Positions 35,801 to 49,377 of a stretch of 64,000 nucleotides of DNA are shown one piece after another. This DNA is from Nipponacmea schrenckii (taxonomy: Eukaryota > Mollusca > Gastropoda > Lottiidae), in NCBI GenBank assembly GCA_030562195.1, contig CM060200.1:21181023-21245022 (forward strand), given 5' to 3'. Position 1 is the stretch's first letter. Every line of letters starts with the position of its first letter. Under the pieces are notes generated by a model. It did no database searches, was not told where the DNA came from, and was given only the letters and a program-made list of their open reading frames with translations. Position numbers and translations under genes: made by a program.

Positions 35801-38800
35801 TAGAAGTTTTTATTTACTAGAGATCTGTCAGATCAAAGAACCTGACCATTTCAAGTAAGATGAAATGGCTAATCTGGCTTAAGAATGTGTCAACTGATAC
35901 AGAAATATTTTTTTCGTTATTTTCAACACAACAGGTCTATTTAAATGTCATTGTGAACTTTTTTGTTTCTACTCAGTTTTTACTGAAAGTTGTCATTATG
36001 TTTGAATACAAATGAGCTGTACACTTGTTGTAAAATTTACCCCTACGAACAAATTCAGAAGTATATTTGCATGAATGACTTAATTGCTAACTGTGAGAAC
36101 TGCAGTTGAATTTCATTAAGATGAATCTAATTTACAGTTTGTGTAAACTTAATTTGAAAGTACACCAACAACTCTATTTGTAGGTTAAAGTTTCTTTTCT
36201 AGAATGACAACACCCATTGCAATTGATCTCATTGAATAAAATTAGTCATTTTCTTGTTAAATGGTTTTCACTAGTTCTTACTACTAAAATATATTTATTT
36301 ATTTACAATATATGTATGATATAATTATTATCAGAGAGACATGAGATTAATCAGGTGAACAAAAGGTACTTGAGAGAGTTAGATGCTAAAAAAATTGAAA
36401 GAGTACTTCCAGAAATAATCACAAACAATTTTTTAATCTACATTTCTTGTTTTGCCACTGTCTAACTCTTGGTGCAAAAGGTCACCATATTTTGAAGAGC
36501 TATTCATAAACCTGAGAAACAGTCAGTGTGTGTGTTCAGTCTAGTTTTCTACTTGCATCAAATAAAAAAACACAATAAACAAACACTGTCAACCTTGACA
36601 GCTTTCTTACTCTAGTCTTCATTATACAGTAGTAGGCCCATGTTCCTTAAATATTCAAAAAGGATTCATATCACCTAGACCAGAACATCCAGTCTCTCAA
36701 TGCTGCTTGCAGAGAGACAAGAGACCAATCTTGCATAATACATCTTGATATTTTGGTTGCGTTGAAATATATTGTTATTCCTTGATGTTTTAATTAAAAA
36801 AACTGACAAAGAATAAACCAATCCTTGAAGCCTGTATACTATGTTAAAGTATTCAAGTGTAAGGCTATTTTGAAGATGGCCGCTGTCTTATTGTCGTCTA
36901 AATAGCTGCACAGTTGAAAGTTTTAAAGAGGATTCTAGACAACAATTTGTGGTTTATTTTTTCTGTCTAAAAAAGAATTGTATGACCTGACTCGTATAAT
37001 AATACTAGAAAAAAGTCAGTTTTTGGAGTTACAATGTTTCAACGCAACTAAATTGTTCCAATATCAAAATATATTTTCATACTAGTCTTATGTCTCTGCC
37101 TGCAGCATCGAGAGACTAGATGTTCGAGTCTACATGGCACCTAACCTTGGAAATTTTGACTATTTACTTGACAAATCATCTTTGAAGAAAGCTTAATTGA
37201 GTTAAATCATTTGTATAGAAAATATTCAGGTAACAATATCCATTTAAAATCACCTGCTGAATAAAACCCTGAGAAATCTAAATATTCCATTAAGTTAAGC
37301 CTGCATGGATTGTTCAAATAAATATTGGTGCAGGTGTTTAAAATTCATTAATTAGATTTGTAAAGCGCTTGATTAATTTCCTCTACCTATTATACTAAGT
37401 TTTATTGGATATTAAGTAAGTTACTTGTTCAAGTATTGTTATATGCTTTGTTGAACTTGTATTGACCTATAACTGACCATACATAGATAATATGAATTTA
37501 TTAGGCTATCTACAATTTAAAAGGAAGGCAAATACGATAATATTTATATATTTGGGGACATGTCTTTCAGGGTCTGCATCAGTCTATCAAATTATTACAA
37601 ATTTTGAAATTGATCTTATATTGTCTTAACCATTAGAGTATTGGTCTTATTTGCTTGCAATGAATGAAATGGAAGTCTGAACATAAAATTTTGAGGTCGA
37701 AGCGTGATTTCGGTAGCCCAAAATTCTCAGCTTGTAAAAATAGATCAATATCTGATAGGATTATTGTAAAGATAGTGATGGACAAATTTGATTATTAAGA
37801 GTGCAATGCATGTTATTTTTTCAAAATATTTTCCAAACTTACTTATTTCAATCTGTAGCAATAACTCACATTTCAAGATACCAGATAAGACAACAATTGA
37901 TTCAGATGTCTAGTACAGAGTTATGTCTGTCTCATTTCAGACTAATCAGCATAAATCTGTTGCTTTATTTCAAAAATATTTAAAATAAGTGATTATGTTG
38001 GTGATATTTCACAAATAGCAGGCTTAAACTGGGTTTTAGTAACTTCCTTTTGTTGAAGATGATAAATATTTCCATTTGGGATTCCCGTAGAATTTTCCAT
38101 TTTCCATGTAGGATGTTTCAGGTTTGGGTTCTTATTAAAAATGATGTTGACATAACCTGTCTGAATTATTTCCCTGAAAATTAAATTTACTAGCTTGAAA
38201 ATGTTTAAAAAAGACAAGACAAGAAATTTATGATGCGTTATTCAGTATTTTTTAGACATTTGCCATTTTCAAAAACCCTGGTGAATTTCTTTAAAGACAC
38301 TTCTGAACATAAAATGATATTTTATGAATATACTGACTCTAAAAACATTTCAGATATTTACTAGTTTTTTTATACACACATAAAATTGAATTTGTCACTG
38401 AAAACCGGATTTTTAACTCCATGTGTTTCATGTTTGTTTATAACAAAGTTAATTACTTATCACGCGAAGGCAATTTTTATTGTAAGTGACATTTTTCTTC
38501 TTAAATAATGACGTACTTAAACAAAAACATCCTTTTTCTGAAGAGTTTCTTTTAAATTGTCCAAGAATTCCAGAATTTGTTTGTTATCAAACTGCGAATT
38601 ATATTTCCTAGATCCTGCTTTATGGAAGGGAGTAACATAGATGAAGAGTATAGAAGGAGAGAGGCAACAACTTATAAATTATTTTGTAGGCAATAGACAG
38701 TAGTAAGAGAATTTTCTGGGTATTAAATTTTGGTTTCTTTGGGTATTGAGCAAGTAGATAAATTTCCCTACAGAAAATTACATCAGCCCAGAACAATAAG

Positions 38801-41800
38801 ATTATATAAGGGTAATATTTTATTGAGGATTTGTGTATTCTTGAAACATCTTAGCACTAAGATTATATCCTAGCACTAAGATTATATCAAGAAACAGTGT
38901 TAGAAATTAAGACCCTAGGACATCTTAATACTAAGATCTTCAAATAGTATTCAGATACGAGAAAATTGAACAGTGGCAGTAATTATTTAATGATAATCAG
39001 GTCTTATACACCAAGAGGACATGGTCCTAACCATCCCGGACCGTATAGATTAGTCGACATATTAATGAAACTGCAGGGTCAGTTAAGGTATAAGAATAAG
39101 AGCTATTGTTTGTTAAAACCTTTGTTTGATATAGGTAATGTATAACAATAGACACTACAGAAGAAATATGATTGTGACCTACATGTCAAGTAAATGGGTG
39201 TCCCATATAGTCTCTGGTTATTTAATTCAATTATTCTGGTCTATCTTATACTCAGGTGATATAATAAGATTTGTTAGGTGTTTAACTGACAAAATTTATT
39301 TCTACCCATAAGAATATTATAATGATTCTGTTGGCCCAAAGTAGGAATTGTTCTTATTTTACCATATTATGATTACATCACATGACTAATGAATAACTTG
39401 CAACATTTTAGAAATAATGATTCCTTAAATAAAAGTCATGTTGATTAGGTCATAGCATCACAATTATACAAATCATATTATTATAATTAGATCCAGGACT
39501 TCCATTGACTTGGCATTGGGAGTTGTGTGATATTGCTAGCTATCTGATGGTTAGAAAATAAAGTTTGATGAAAATTTATTATAATTAAAAGGACTTGATT
39601 ACTTGTTTACTTTAGTTATGTTTTGATTTGCAAAGAATGACTAAAGGCACATATGGAGGATGTATTGACAACAGCATATCATTGCGTTAACTTGTAGCTT
39701 GCAGGGATAAGGATGTTTTGGGGCAATTTTTTCTCTGTTAAGTAGAGATAATATTGTGTTGATATATGAAAGATAAGTATCAGTAAGTTTGATGTCTGAT
39801 CAAGAAGAAAAATCGAAATAAAACGTTCAAGAAGTTGAGGAGCCAAATTATCCTGTAGCCAACATTTTTGACATTTTGTTGAAAATGAAGACTTAAAACA
39901 GTGTTTATATAAAACTAACATTCCTGTTGTCTAGAGTAGGTTATGGCCTCAGGGGATGGTATAAATGGTTAACTGTCATGGTGGTTGCAGTTTTCACTTT
40001 AGCTAATGATATATATCTTTTCTTAAACACATTATTTTCTATAAAAGACATAACTAATACATTATGATATCAATGTTGATAAATTGACCGAGGACCTATA
40101 TATATACAATTTATGCATGCAAAAACTTTATTCACTCCAATAAAATCACAAGAAAATGGAATATTCATGTCATGCAAATGGATTTAAAAAAAAATGCAAT
40201 TATGCATTAACCTCAGTTAACCTTTACATATAAATCCCTAAATTACCATGACCCTGTTCAAACTGAAATATTTACAAGTACAACTGCTATCCTACTGTGT
40301 ATTTTAGTTTAAGAGGTAATCATGAACTAGTATTGATCTTCTGATCACAGTGGGAAACATTGGATGTATCATCCATGACCTTAGTTGACACCAGATGAGT
40401 ACAACTGATATTCTATTCCTTCCATTAATTACTGTTTATTGCCCTGATGAGAGAAAGCAGGCTTCAGCAATGACTGCAGTAGTGCTGTCAGAATTAGACT
40501 TACATCCAAAAAAAAAAAAAACCTCTAAAACTGCTCTGCATCTCAAGATATGATGATCAATTGCTACAGTTTTTTTGATTTTTGAAACACATTTGATTAA
40601 GAAAGAAAAGCAACTAAAAATCTATTTGTTTTTTTTCAGTTCATGGTGCCAGAGGTTTACAAGGCAAAAAACCTGGTGAGTATTTATCATTATTCAAATA
40701 ATAACATCATCTTTTTACTTCTGATATTTAATTTTAGGTTAATCATCAAAGAGTTTAACAGTTGATTGAATTTTCATATAAATAAGTGGATAACAGGGTC
40801 TATTAACTGATAGGTCAAATAACTTTAAAGAAATTATGCTTATTGTTTTCTTATGGAGCATCTCATATATGGAAATCTCAGGTCAAATTTGATTTATAGC
40901 AATGTAATAAAAGATGAAGCTAATAAATTTTGGAGTTCAAATTGTTTATGAAAATTAATATAAGCTCATATTGACTGACAGTGATGCTATGAATCACCAC
41001 CTGTACTGTACTCCCTCGTCAGATTTAACAGTTGGTGACCCAAATGGTCCTCGACATGATCTGTGTTTAAATGCCTTTTAATGAGTATATGGTCTACTAG
41101 AAGTTTAATATTTAAATATTATGAAAATCTTATCTGGATTGACACTCACGAAACACTGATAGTAAGTGAACTGTCCATTTAAATAGTCCATTAATGGCCT
41201 AGATTACAGTTCAATTGCTATACACATGGTAGAATTTTACTTACCATTTTATTTATCTCAATATATGATCTGAAATACCTATTGGTTTTAATTACTACAT
41301 TGAAACATTATTTAAAGTGAACTTATACCTGAACTGTCACACAAAGTGTTGATGATGGTTTCTTAGTTTTGGCACTGAAAAGGAGTAAATTCTCATTCAA
41401 AATAATTTGATTGCATCTTGATCTATCATTGGTAGATTAGCTTTATTCATCTCTGTAATAGCTTTTTTAAAAATTTGTTAAAATGCTAGCAAGGTTAACT
41501 TCCATTAGTTAAAAAGAGGTTTCTAAATCTCTACGTCCTATTGGCAAAAAAATAAAATTAACGGCCCTGATAAAGATTGCATTGATTTTCACGATTTCGA
41601 TTTTCTGTCACATGTCTCTGGTTCCACTTTAATTTGGCGGTTGATAATGTCACTATCACAAAATTCTGCTGATATCTATAGGCCTTTGTGACATCTTGAA
41701 AATACTTTTAGCTGCATACAAAATAGTAATTTTCTTAAGTTATATACGTCTGTAGTTTTTCTCATTGTGATTCGTTTATAAATATTTTACCACATCCTTT

Positions 41801-44800
41801 ATGAGGCTTTCATCAAACAGGGTGTGTCCATTATCTTGATTGATGTGTTTGTCCAAAACTATACCCTATAAACTTGACCCTATAATATACTTAGATACAG
41901 TATATATTTTTATATCTCATTCGTATATTGTAGACAGGTATAAGGAAATGATGAGATTTTTTTATATATATTACATGCAATAAGTCATATTTTGAAGGTT
42001 AAAAATCTAATGTTTCTGTCATAAATGAATAATGAGAATCAATCAATAAAGGAACCCTCTCATTGTTTTACTTTTAAAGGAAAAATAAAGAAACATCTTT
42101 ATTATGGTTAGAACTTTCGTCATACATAACCTATAACTCTGGATCTTTTCCATGACACAAATTCCTATCCTATACTGTACAATTCACAGTGGCACACGCT
42201 GCCTTTTCTTATTTTACAAATTACTGAGGGGCAAGGACACTTGTTTCATATGATATCTTCAGACCTTCTTCATTGGCCCTTTTATAACTAAATATTTATA
42301 CATTTTCTGACCCATCTCTTGGATTTGATGTTGAAAGATTCCGAGAATAGACTCGATAAATTTATGTAATAACTGTTCTGCGGACTTTTTGTAGCTGCCT
42401 GGTGTTTAACGGACTGTTGACAGGAGAAATAGTATTAATCTATGCCAGATAAAACCTTTGAAATAGCTTTAAAAGACTGAACAATCCCTCCTCACCAACT
42501 AAGGTTTTTTAACTAAAATTATTTACATGTAATATTGTTTAATGCATTATAGGTCGTCACAAGTATTCAGTTATATTTGGTGTAGGTAGTAAGAAGTATA
42601 AGACTAGTGTAGTAAAAGATGCCTCTGCAGCACCAGATTGGAATGAAGAGAGTACAGTGTAAGTGAATTATCTTATTTAATTCTAAAGACTTAAATACTC
42701 AATTTGAACAACAAGAAGTTGTTTTTGTCCAATTGTTATCAAAAATTCACCAAGAACCATTATTTACTATGACATCTGAAAGTGATACAGAGTTGACAAA
42801 CCAAATTACAGAGTGGCATAGGTCTGATCACAGAAATTCTAAAACAATGACAGTGGGCCTTATTCTTACTTGGCAGAAATATTTCACATTAACTATTTGC
42901 AATATTTCTATTGTTTATTTTTTGTTGCCTTGTTCTGTCGTAACTGTTATTACAAAGAATCAAATCCTATTATTTGAATTTTGTTTTCTATATTTTAGTA
43001 AAGTTGGCCATGCCACAGATCAAGTGTTTTTTACTGTTATGGAGAAGGATGATGTTCTAGGTCAAGTTGTTATACCAGTTCTATCTTTACAAACTGTGAA
43101 AGGACAAGTTAAAAAAGTTGCCCTTAAACCTCATAAAAAATGTATGAACCCTCGTGGAGAACTTATTTATCAGTGTTATATTTCTAAACAAAGAGAAGCT
43201 TCAATGACACCCATTATCAAAGGCAGCACTCTGTCAACGCCTAGATCTGTCAACTCTGGACCTCAGTTAACTGGTTTTGCCAGATTGAAGAGCACATTGA
43301 CTCCATCACCTAATTCAAACAACTCAAATAAACGAGAGAATCGTAGTTCATTAGCTAATTTCAATAAGAAGTTATCACGATCCATCCACAATATCTTTAG
43401 TTTCGCTAAAACTGAAGAAGATGAGGACAAATCTAGTACGAATTCTTTTTCCAAATTTACATCGAAATTCCGCAGCACAAATAATCTGGATGAATTTCAA
43501 CAAGCTCAAGCCCCAGTTATTACTAATGTTATACCTGATATAGGAACTGTAAAAGGGGGTACTAGGATTATAATTGAGGGACGTAATTTAGGTCTAGGTA
43601 AATCAGATATTGTAGAATTATTGGTTTGTGGTAGTGATCTTTTAGATAGTGTAGAATATGAATCAGCCAATAGTATTGTGTGTACAACGAAAGAATGTGA
43701 GCCAGGCAAAGGAGATATTTGGTATGAAACTGTATCCGGTGGACAAACAGTGGTTAAAAACTTCTTCACATTTGTTGATACGTCTGCTCTGAAGACAACT
43801 GTGCCTGCCCCTGTGTCATTAAAGATTTCTGATTCTTCATCAGAAATAGGAGCAGACGATGTTGATGGTCCTCATAATACATCATATACTACAGATTCGG
43901 ACTTATCTTTATCTGTTCCCCCAACGCCACCTCCAGAAAGTAAAGAACCTGCTCCAAAACCTAGCCCACGTACTCCTAAAGCTCAGAAGAAATTAGATGT
44001 AAGTAATCCAACTATTTGATCTGATATATTACTGAATATCATTATGCAAGAATATTGTTGGGTAATGATAGATAATATTTTTATATATTGCACAATCCAA
44101 ATCTATATTACACACTTGTATATATAAAAGCTTACTGAATAATCTTCATTATTATGTTATAAAGCAGAGCAGTTTAATGTCTTGTTTTGTGGATTTTTGC
44201 ATTAAAATTCTGTAAATGCTGGAGGCAAAAAAGAAATAATGTAAAGAGCAGGAGACAAAACTTTTTGTAGATTGTTTTTCCAGAATGATAAAAATGAAAG
44301 TAGGAGGCTCCATAAAACAAGAAATAAAATTGGTCTGGCCGTAATCAATTGTTGAAAAAAATATATCTTTTTTCAGTGAAATATGCTTTTGCAAATTAAT
44401 GCTCATTGTCATGCTATGCTGCATACATTTATTGCTTGGCATCTTTCAAGTTTCTTAAATTCAGGAGCATTCCCCAAAAATCTATTTTGCTTTATTCGAG
44501 TTTTCAATTTCTTTATATTCTCCACTTTTCTAGCAAATAAATGAGGGTTCCCGATGGTCATTAGTGAAAAAATATATGGTATTTTTCATTTCATTTCATA
44601 GCATTGCTTTTATTAACAGCTTCTTAGTGGTAGATCTTTTGGCCTATTAACATGCAAGGGTCTTTAGTTTGGTACAAGCAAAAACCAAAAATTTAATTTA
44701 TTTTATTTCAGAGTTATATTTGTATAATAAACTGTAGTTATAATTCTGCTACTTTTATTGGCATTTCCAGAGAAAAATTCTTTCAATTTGTAGTTTTCTA

Positions 44801-47800
44801 ACACTTTTGTTTTGTTAGTGATGCAGGTTATAGAAGTTAAGACTTAAAAATATGTCCTTGGATTTTAATGTGTTGAAGCTTTGTCATGTTTATATTCTTG
44901 GGCTGGTTTAATAAGTTTGCAAAGGTTGCAAAGTCTACCATTGTATATAGGATAGATTTATCATTAAGGTGCTGTTGTTATTTGTTAGTTTTTCCTTGTT
45001 TGTTATGAATGTTTAATGGTTACATGAATGATTTGTGAACAGAGGGATTGGAGTTGCTGTAACTTATTGATTTTAGCTGTTTTATTTTCAGTTATTTTCA
45101 CATTGAAAATTACAAATGAAGTCTATTATCTTTACATATTTTGAGTTTCTTGGTCAAAATTGATAGTTTTCTTTTTTCTTTTTAAACATATAATGCTGAG
45201 AAATTTAAAGATCTTGGCTGGTAGTTTTTTTAATTAAATTGACTTGAATTTTTATATACCGGTAAAAAGAAAATGCCAAATTATATTTTTGAAACAACAC
45301 TGAGAATCTCCCTGAATTAATGTCTAGCAATATTTTATATGGTAATTACCTAGTTATATTTGATATTTTTAAGTTAGAATTATTATTAAATACTTATTCA
45401 TAACAGTCTTGAATATTTAATTAACATTATTCTTTTTTATAAGGTCCTAAAAGGCCATGGTTTGCCATTTTCTGGGGTTGATGTAACCTTATATTTGAAT
45501 ATTCATTAGAAGTACTAGAAATGCACAAAATCGTATAATTCATTCAAAAATACATTGAACTAAGAATATTATTTTCTGTTTCTATATTATATCTTCTCTA
45601 TATATCACAGTCTCAATAAATGATGAGTCATTTCTGGCTCAAATTTCACAATGTGCTGTGAACATTTCTGAAGTTAAAGGGGCACAGTCTTGATTTGTTT
45701 CGGACAATCATCCGATAGCCTCAAACACAATCTTTTGCTTAGCTAACCAGAAATAGTCTACAGATTTTACCTTTGAAATTTTAGCCTTCAAATCCATGTG
45801 TATCCATAATTATCCGTGTTTGAAAATCATAATGTCTTAAGATATTACGAACATCTTGCCATATTGGAAAACAGTTCGTCTTGATAATCAAAAAGTTATA
45901 AATAGACTACTGCGCAGGCCGACACTGACAAAAAATAAAGAAAGTAATAACAATTGTAGACTTTGTCAACAGGACAATTTTCAGACTGACTGGAGACCAG
46001 CCGCGTACAGCATGGAAAAAAAAATAAAAAGTGAAGTTTTTTGTTTGAGGTATATTTCAAGGTATTTTGCGATTTTCTTAGAGCTTGAGTATTTCTGACT
46101 GTTTAAATGTAACAAAGGCCCAAAACGACCCCTAAAAATCAAGATTGTGCCCCTTTAAGGTATGATTAGTCAAATGAATGGTGAATCAGTCCCTTTAAAG
46201 ACTTTAACTTTACATAAATTATTGTTTTATTTTAATCTACCCATATCCATTAATCATGCCCTCTTCAACTGACTTTTAATTTCTGGTGTAGGATTTTGAT
46301 ATTAGAATTATTTTACAGATGTAGATGAACAGCTCCTTCTGAAATAAATTGTAACTTATAATTTTTGTAACATTATTTAAGAATGTTTAAAAATGTTTTG
46401 GTGATCTCTATTACCTTTTACAACGAAAATCAGGATGAATCAGCCATCAGGCTCATCACTGATGATATAAAGCTTTAGTGGCAATTAGCCTTTGAATGAC
46501 AATTTAAACTGTAGGCCTATATTTTTTATTCAAATGAAAATCAAGTTGAGCTTTATCTGCTAAGAAATGGAATGATTGTGCTTGGTATCATGTAAATTAT
46601 TGTTATTGTTACTTATAATTTACTTTAATGATTCAGGATATTTTGTATTTATGTTGGCACATTTGTGTAGGGGTCATCTAAATATTTTCTTTTGATTAAT
46701 GATATTGTTTTTACAATGCACAATTTGTTTTCCTTGTTATTGTACATGTTGGACTAATTGTCTTAAGGCCACTTAAAATAATTTTAAAAAAACCTTTAGA
46801 AAAAAAAAGGAAAAGAACACAATAAATGAATTAAGATTGTTTACTTTCAGTTACCCTCTGATCAGAAGTCAAAAACTTTAGGCCGTATAACCAGTAATGA
46901 CAATATAGAAGGAAGATATAAAAAGAATTTTATGAAACATGTCCGCCGTGCAAGTGAGTCTATTGTGGCCGAACAGGAAGGTCTCAAAAGAGAAGACGTA
47001 GATAGACATAGTAAGTCATTCTTTTGTCTGGTTATTTATTTCATAGAAACGCACAAAATACAGACAGACACAGAATGATTAAGACCAGCTAGACCACAAT
47101 CCATTTTCTGTACCAAAATAGTTGGCATTATTATTATTCAGAGAATACAGTTGTATGACAAAAGCAGCCATAACACTTTAAGTTGTATTTCACTGGTAAA
47201 ATCCAGGGGTGTATTTGCCAGTCATGTCTGATAGGAACTGCAAAATGATTGACTGCAAATTTGATCTTTAGGACATTTTCTATGAAAATATAGATCTTAA
47301 AAAACATGTAAAAATATTCAGTAGGAAACAACAGCCATGTAAAAACCTTACATATTAGAATTGGGTTCTAAGGAATAATTGATATGCTCTGTAGATGCCA
47401 AATATATATGGGTTCCATGTTTAAAACCTACTTTATTCTCTATTTACAGGTATAACAAAGAAAGAACTACAAGCAGAAGTCATTAGGTTATATAATGAAA
47501 ATCAAAGTAGGTTGCTTTATTGATCTATTTAAATACGTGGTGTATTTATATAAATTCTAAATTTAAATTTGTTGTCACCTTCTTTCTATATATTTTACAA
47601 ACCAACTTGCTGGGTTTTTTTTCTTAAAAATCGACATACATAAACTTTACTTATTTTAATCAATATGCAAATTAATAATATAGTGGTAACAAAAGGCACC
47701 AGCTCAAAAGGTCAAAGCAGTGTTCACTAATGTTAATTAAATGTGTTAAAATAGAAATTAAAATACTTCAATATATGGTGTAAGGCATTTACTTAAAGAT

Positions 47801-47912
47801 ATTTAATTTAATTTCAGGTCTAAAGAATGAGAATGCAGATATGAAGGGATATATAGATAGACTTATAGCTAAAGTAATTCAGCATTGTCCAGATGCTCTG
47901 GAAACAGTATAA
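32891..47912 (+). CDS. C2 + IPT/TIG + Rab11-FIP C-terminal domain protein (Rab11-FIP-like)
   Basis: Seven exons: 32891-32942, 40640-40675, 42553-42658, 42999-43998, 46851-47010, 47450-47506, 47818-47912. They give 501 residues with a TAA stop. Residues about 12-125 form a C2 domain (ITIVVHGARGLQGKK, YSVIFGVGSKKYKTSVV, APDWNEEST, VLGQVVIPVLSL), apparently lacking the acidic calcium ligands. A basic/Ser-rich linker follows. Residues about 236-325 form an IPT/TIG immunoglobulin-like domain (VITNVIPDIGTVKGGTRIII, GRNLG, NSIVCTTKE, GGQTVVKNFFTF) that most resembles the one at the N-terminus of exocyst Sec5. An acidic, Pro-rich linker follows. The C-terminus (about 455-501) is a FIP Rab-binding domain: coiled coil ELQAEVIRLYNENQSLKNEN and the signature GYIDRLIAKVIQHCPDALE. 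C2 plus FIP-RBD is the class I Rab11-FIP plan (endosomal recycling). The IPT insertion is not in the vertebrate members I know. It is likely an effector of Rab11-type GTPases on recycling endosomes. Confidence 0.88.
33297..33575 (+). mobile_element. tRNA-derived SINE (family A), near full length
   Basis: The head has CTCAGTGAGTTA and GGTTTCAATACC, degenerate pol III A and B boxes. The body has GGTCAAGATGAACTTTCAGA, CCCGGTTTCCCCTTGACAGT and TTGGATTGGACATTAAACCG. The tail is ATTCATTTCATTTCATTTTT. Two other copies in this window (55655-55891 and, inverted, 60770-60963) share different parts of the body, which defines it as a repeat family. Confidence 0.82.
36665..37152. mobile_element. Long-TIR MITE in intron 1 of the FIP-like gene
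   Basis: The left end (CCAGAACATCCAGTCTCTCA, ATGCTGCTTGCAGAGAGACA, TTGATATTTTGGTTGCGTTG) and the right end, read in reverse complement (CGAACATCTAGTCTCTCGAT, GCTGCAGGCAGAGACATAAG, TTGATATTGGAACAA, TAGTTGCGTTGAAAC), match over more than 100 bp with small gaps. The centre is about 250 bp and non-coding. Total length is about 480 bp. Confidence 0.82.
45451..46225. repeat. Older interspersed repeat (copy 2 of the 23.9-kb family), interrupted by a MITE
   Basis: Starts AAGGCCATGGTTTGCC and follows the 23905-24305 copy through TAGAAGTACTAGAAATG, AATTCATTC, AATAAATGATGAGTCATTTC. It then resumes after the inserted 477-bp element with GGTATGATTAGTCAAATGAA and GGTGAATCAGTCC. It lies in intron 4 of the FIP-like gene. 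Confidence 0.75.
45674..46158. mobile_element. piggyBac-like MITE with TTAA target sites
   Basis: TTAA at 45674-45677 is followed by AGGGGCACAGTCTTGATTT. At the other end AAATCAAGATTGTGCCCCT is followed by TTAA at 46155-46158. The inverted ends match at all but one of about 19 positions. TTAA duplication plus short perfect TIRs is the hallmark of piggyBac-type transposition. The interior (477 bp) has no transposase; an 80-codon frame inside is not meaningful. The related repeat at 24.1 kb shows the same flanks without the insert. Confidence 0.88.
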
Positions 47913-49366
47913 TATAGAATTGTCATAGGAATTATTCTATTATCATTTGCCTGTAAATTATTCTATATAATCATGGGCCAAATTTAAACAAATACTTCCT
48001 CTTAGAATGGACTGCCCTGGTGTCATGACATAAAAATAGAATCTCTTTATAAGACAATATATTCATTAAACTAAGTTATTAACAAATTATTACATAGTTT
48101 TATGAATTATTGAAATATATAAGGGGTTCTGTTAAATAATCACGACACCAGGTAAATCTGCTGATAACAATGAATACATAGTCCTATTAGTCAAGTTGAA
48201 AAGTTTGGTCATCCTAAGAGGTAGTTATACCTTTAATATAAGTGACTGTATACGGAATATTTATCAGTATACGGAATACGTTCCAGTGTTCCAGTATATA
48301 AAAGTGACATTAAATCAATATATATTCATTTAATATATATTACTGAACCTATCACCTTGCAGAATCTCCATATTATGATATTACATCTCCAAGTAATTTT
48401 ATGCTGTTATTAAGTAAAGAATTAGGTTCTGGATTCAGAGTTTGTCATCTTTAGACTGGGAAATGAAATCAGAAAATAATTATAGGTTATTTTATTGAAG
48501 CACCCTCTTACAGATCTCTTTTAGTATGCCAGTATCATTTATACAAAAACAGTTTACAACATATACACTAGCTCTTTATTTTATATACTACACTTTTAGA
48601 AACATGTTTATATAGTGCACCTTAAATACAATTGTTAATTCACACTTGTTTGAGAAAGAAAGTTATTTGAATACTCAATGTGAAAGTTTCATCCGCATTA
48701 AACATACAAGGTTGTGATTAGTTTTCCGTCGTTCATTAAAATGAATTTTAAGCTTTTAAGATCTGAAGTTATTTTTGTCCATTTTGTTTTTATTTATTTT
48801 TACTTGTTTTCTTTAATGTAAAAAGTTTATTCTGATGTTTAGAACACCTCGATAGACCATGCAATATATCACTCAATGCAGTTTTGTCATTATTTTTATA
48901 TCATTATCTGTAAAGGCAATCCTAGCTCTGGACACTATTTGACTTAAGAAAATCCATATTTTCTTCTACAATCTATATAACTTACATAGAATAACATTAA
49001 TTATCAGCCTTAAGAGAGCATTTCAATCAATCTACACATTATGCTTGTAGAAATAGCTTTTTGTTAATTTGAATTCATAAACCAAAATTTGGGTATTCTT
49101 GCATTTGATGAAAAATACAAATGCAACAATATGTGATAAACTCTACAGTCTTCCAATTCAAAAACATGCAATTTTTAAACTTTCTTTGAACATATATTTT
49201 AAGAGACTTTTTATATATTGTTAAAATAGTTTGGAACTGATTATGGTATTAAAACAGAAATGTATGATTGATGATTGATTAAAACTAATATTTGACCATG
49301 TCATTATGCTTTCTCTGTACATGTTATTCCTATATGTACATACATATTGAAATTAGATAAATATTG

Positions 49367-49377
49367 AATAAAATAAA
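49367..49377 (+). promoter_or_regulatory. Candidate poly(A) signals of the FIP-like gene
   Basis: Overlapping AATAAAATAAA about 1.45 kb past the stop codon at 47912. No closer canonical signal with good context stood out. Confidence 0.4.

Larger units (their letters stand above)
32943..40639. other. Large first intron of the FIP-like gene (~7.7 kb)
   Basis: No internal coding exon seen. It contains a SINE (33297-33575), a long-TIR MITE (36665-37152) and small duplications such as AGCACTAAGATTATATC near 38855-38889. The remainder is unique AT-rich sequence. An alternative first exon cannot be excluded. Confidence 0.6.

Noticed and set aside
43263..43769. Two minus-strand frames opposite the FIP-like exon 4
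   Set aside because: Antisense shadows of the C2/TIG exon, which is in frame and domain-bearing.
45856..46098. 80-codon frame inside the TTAA element
   Set aside because: Non-autonomous MITE interior; no similarity to a transposase and no start context.
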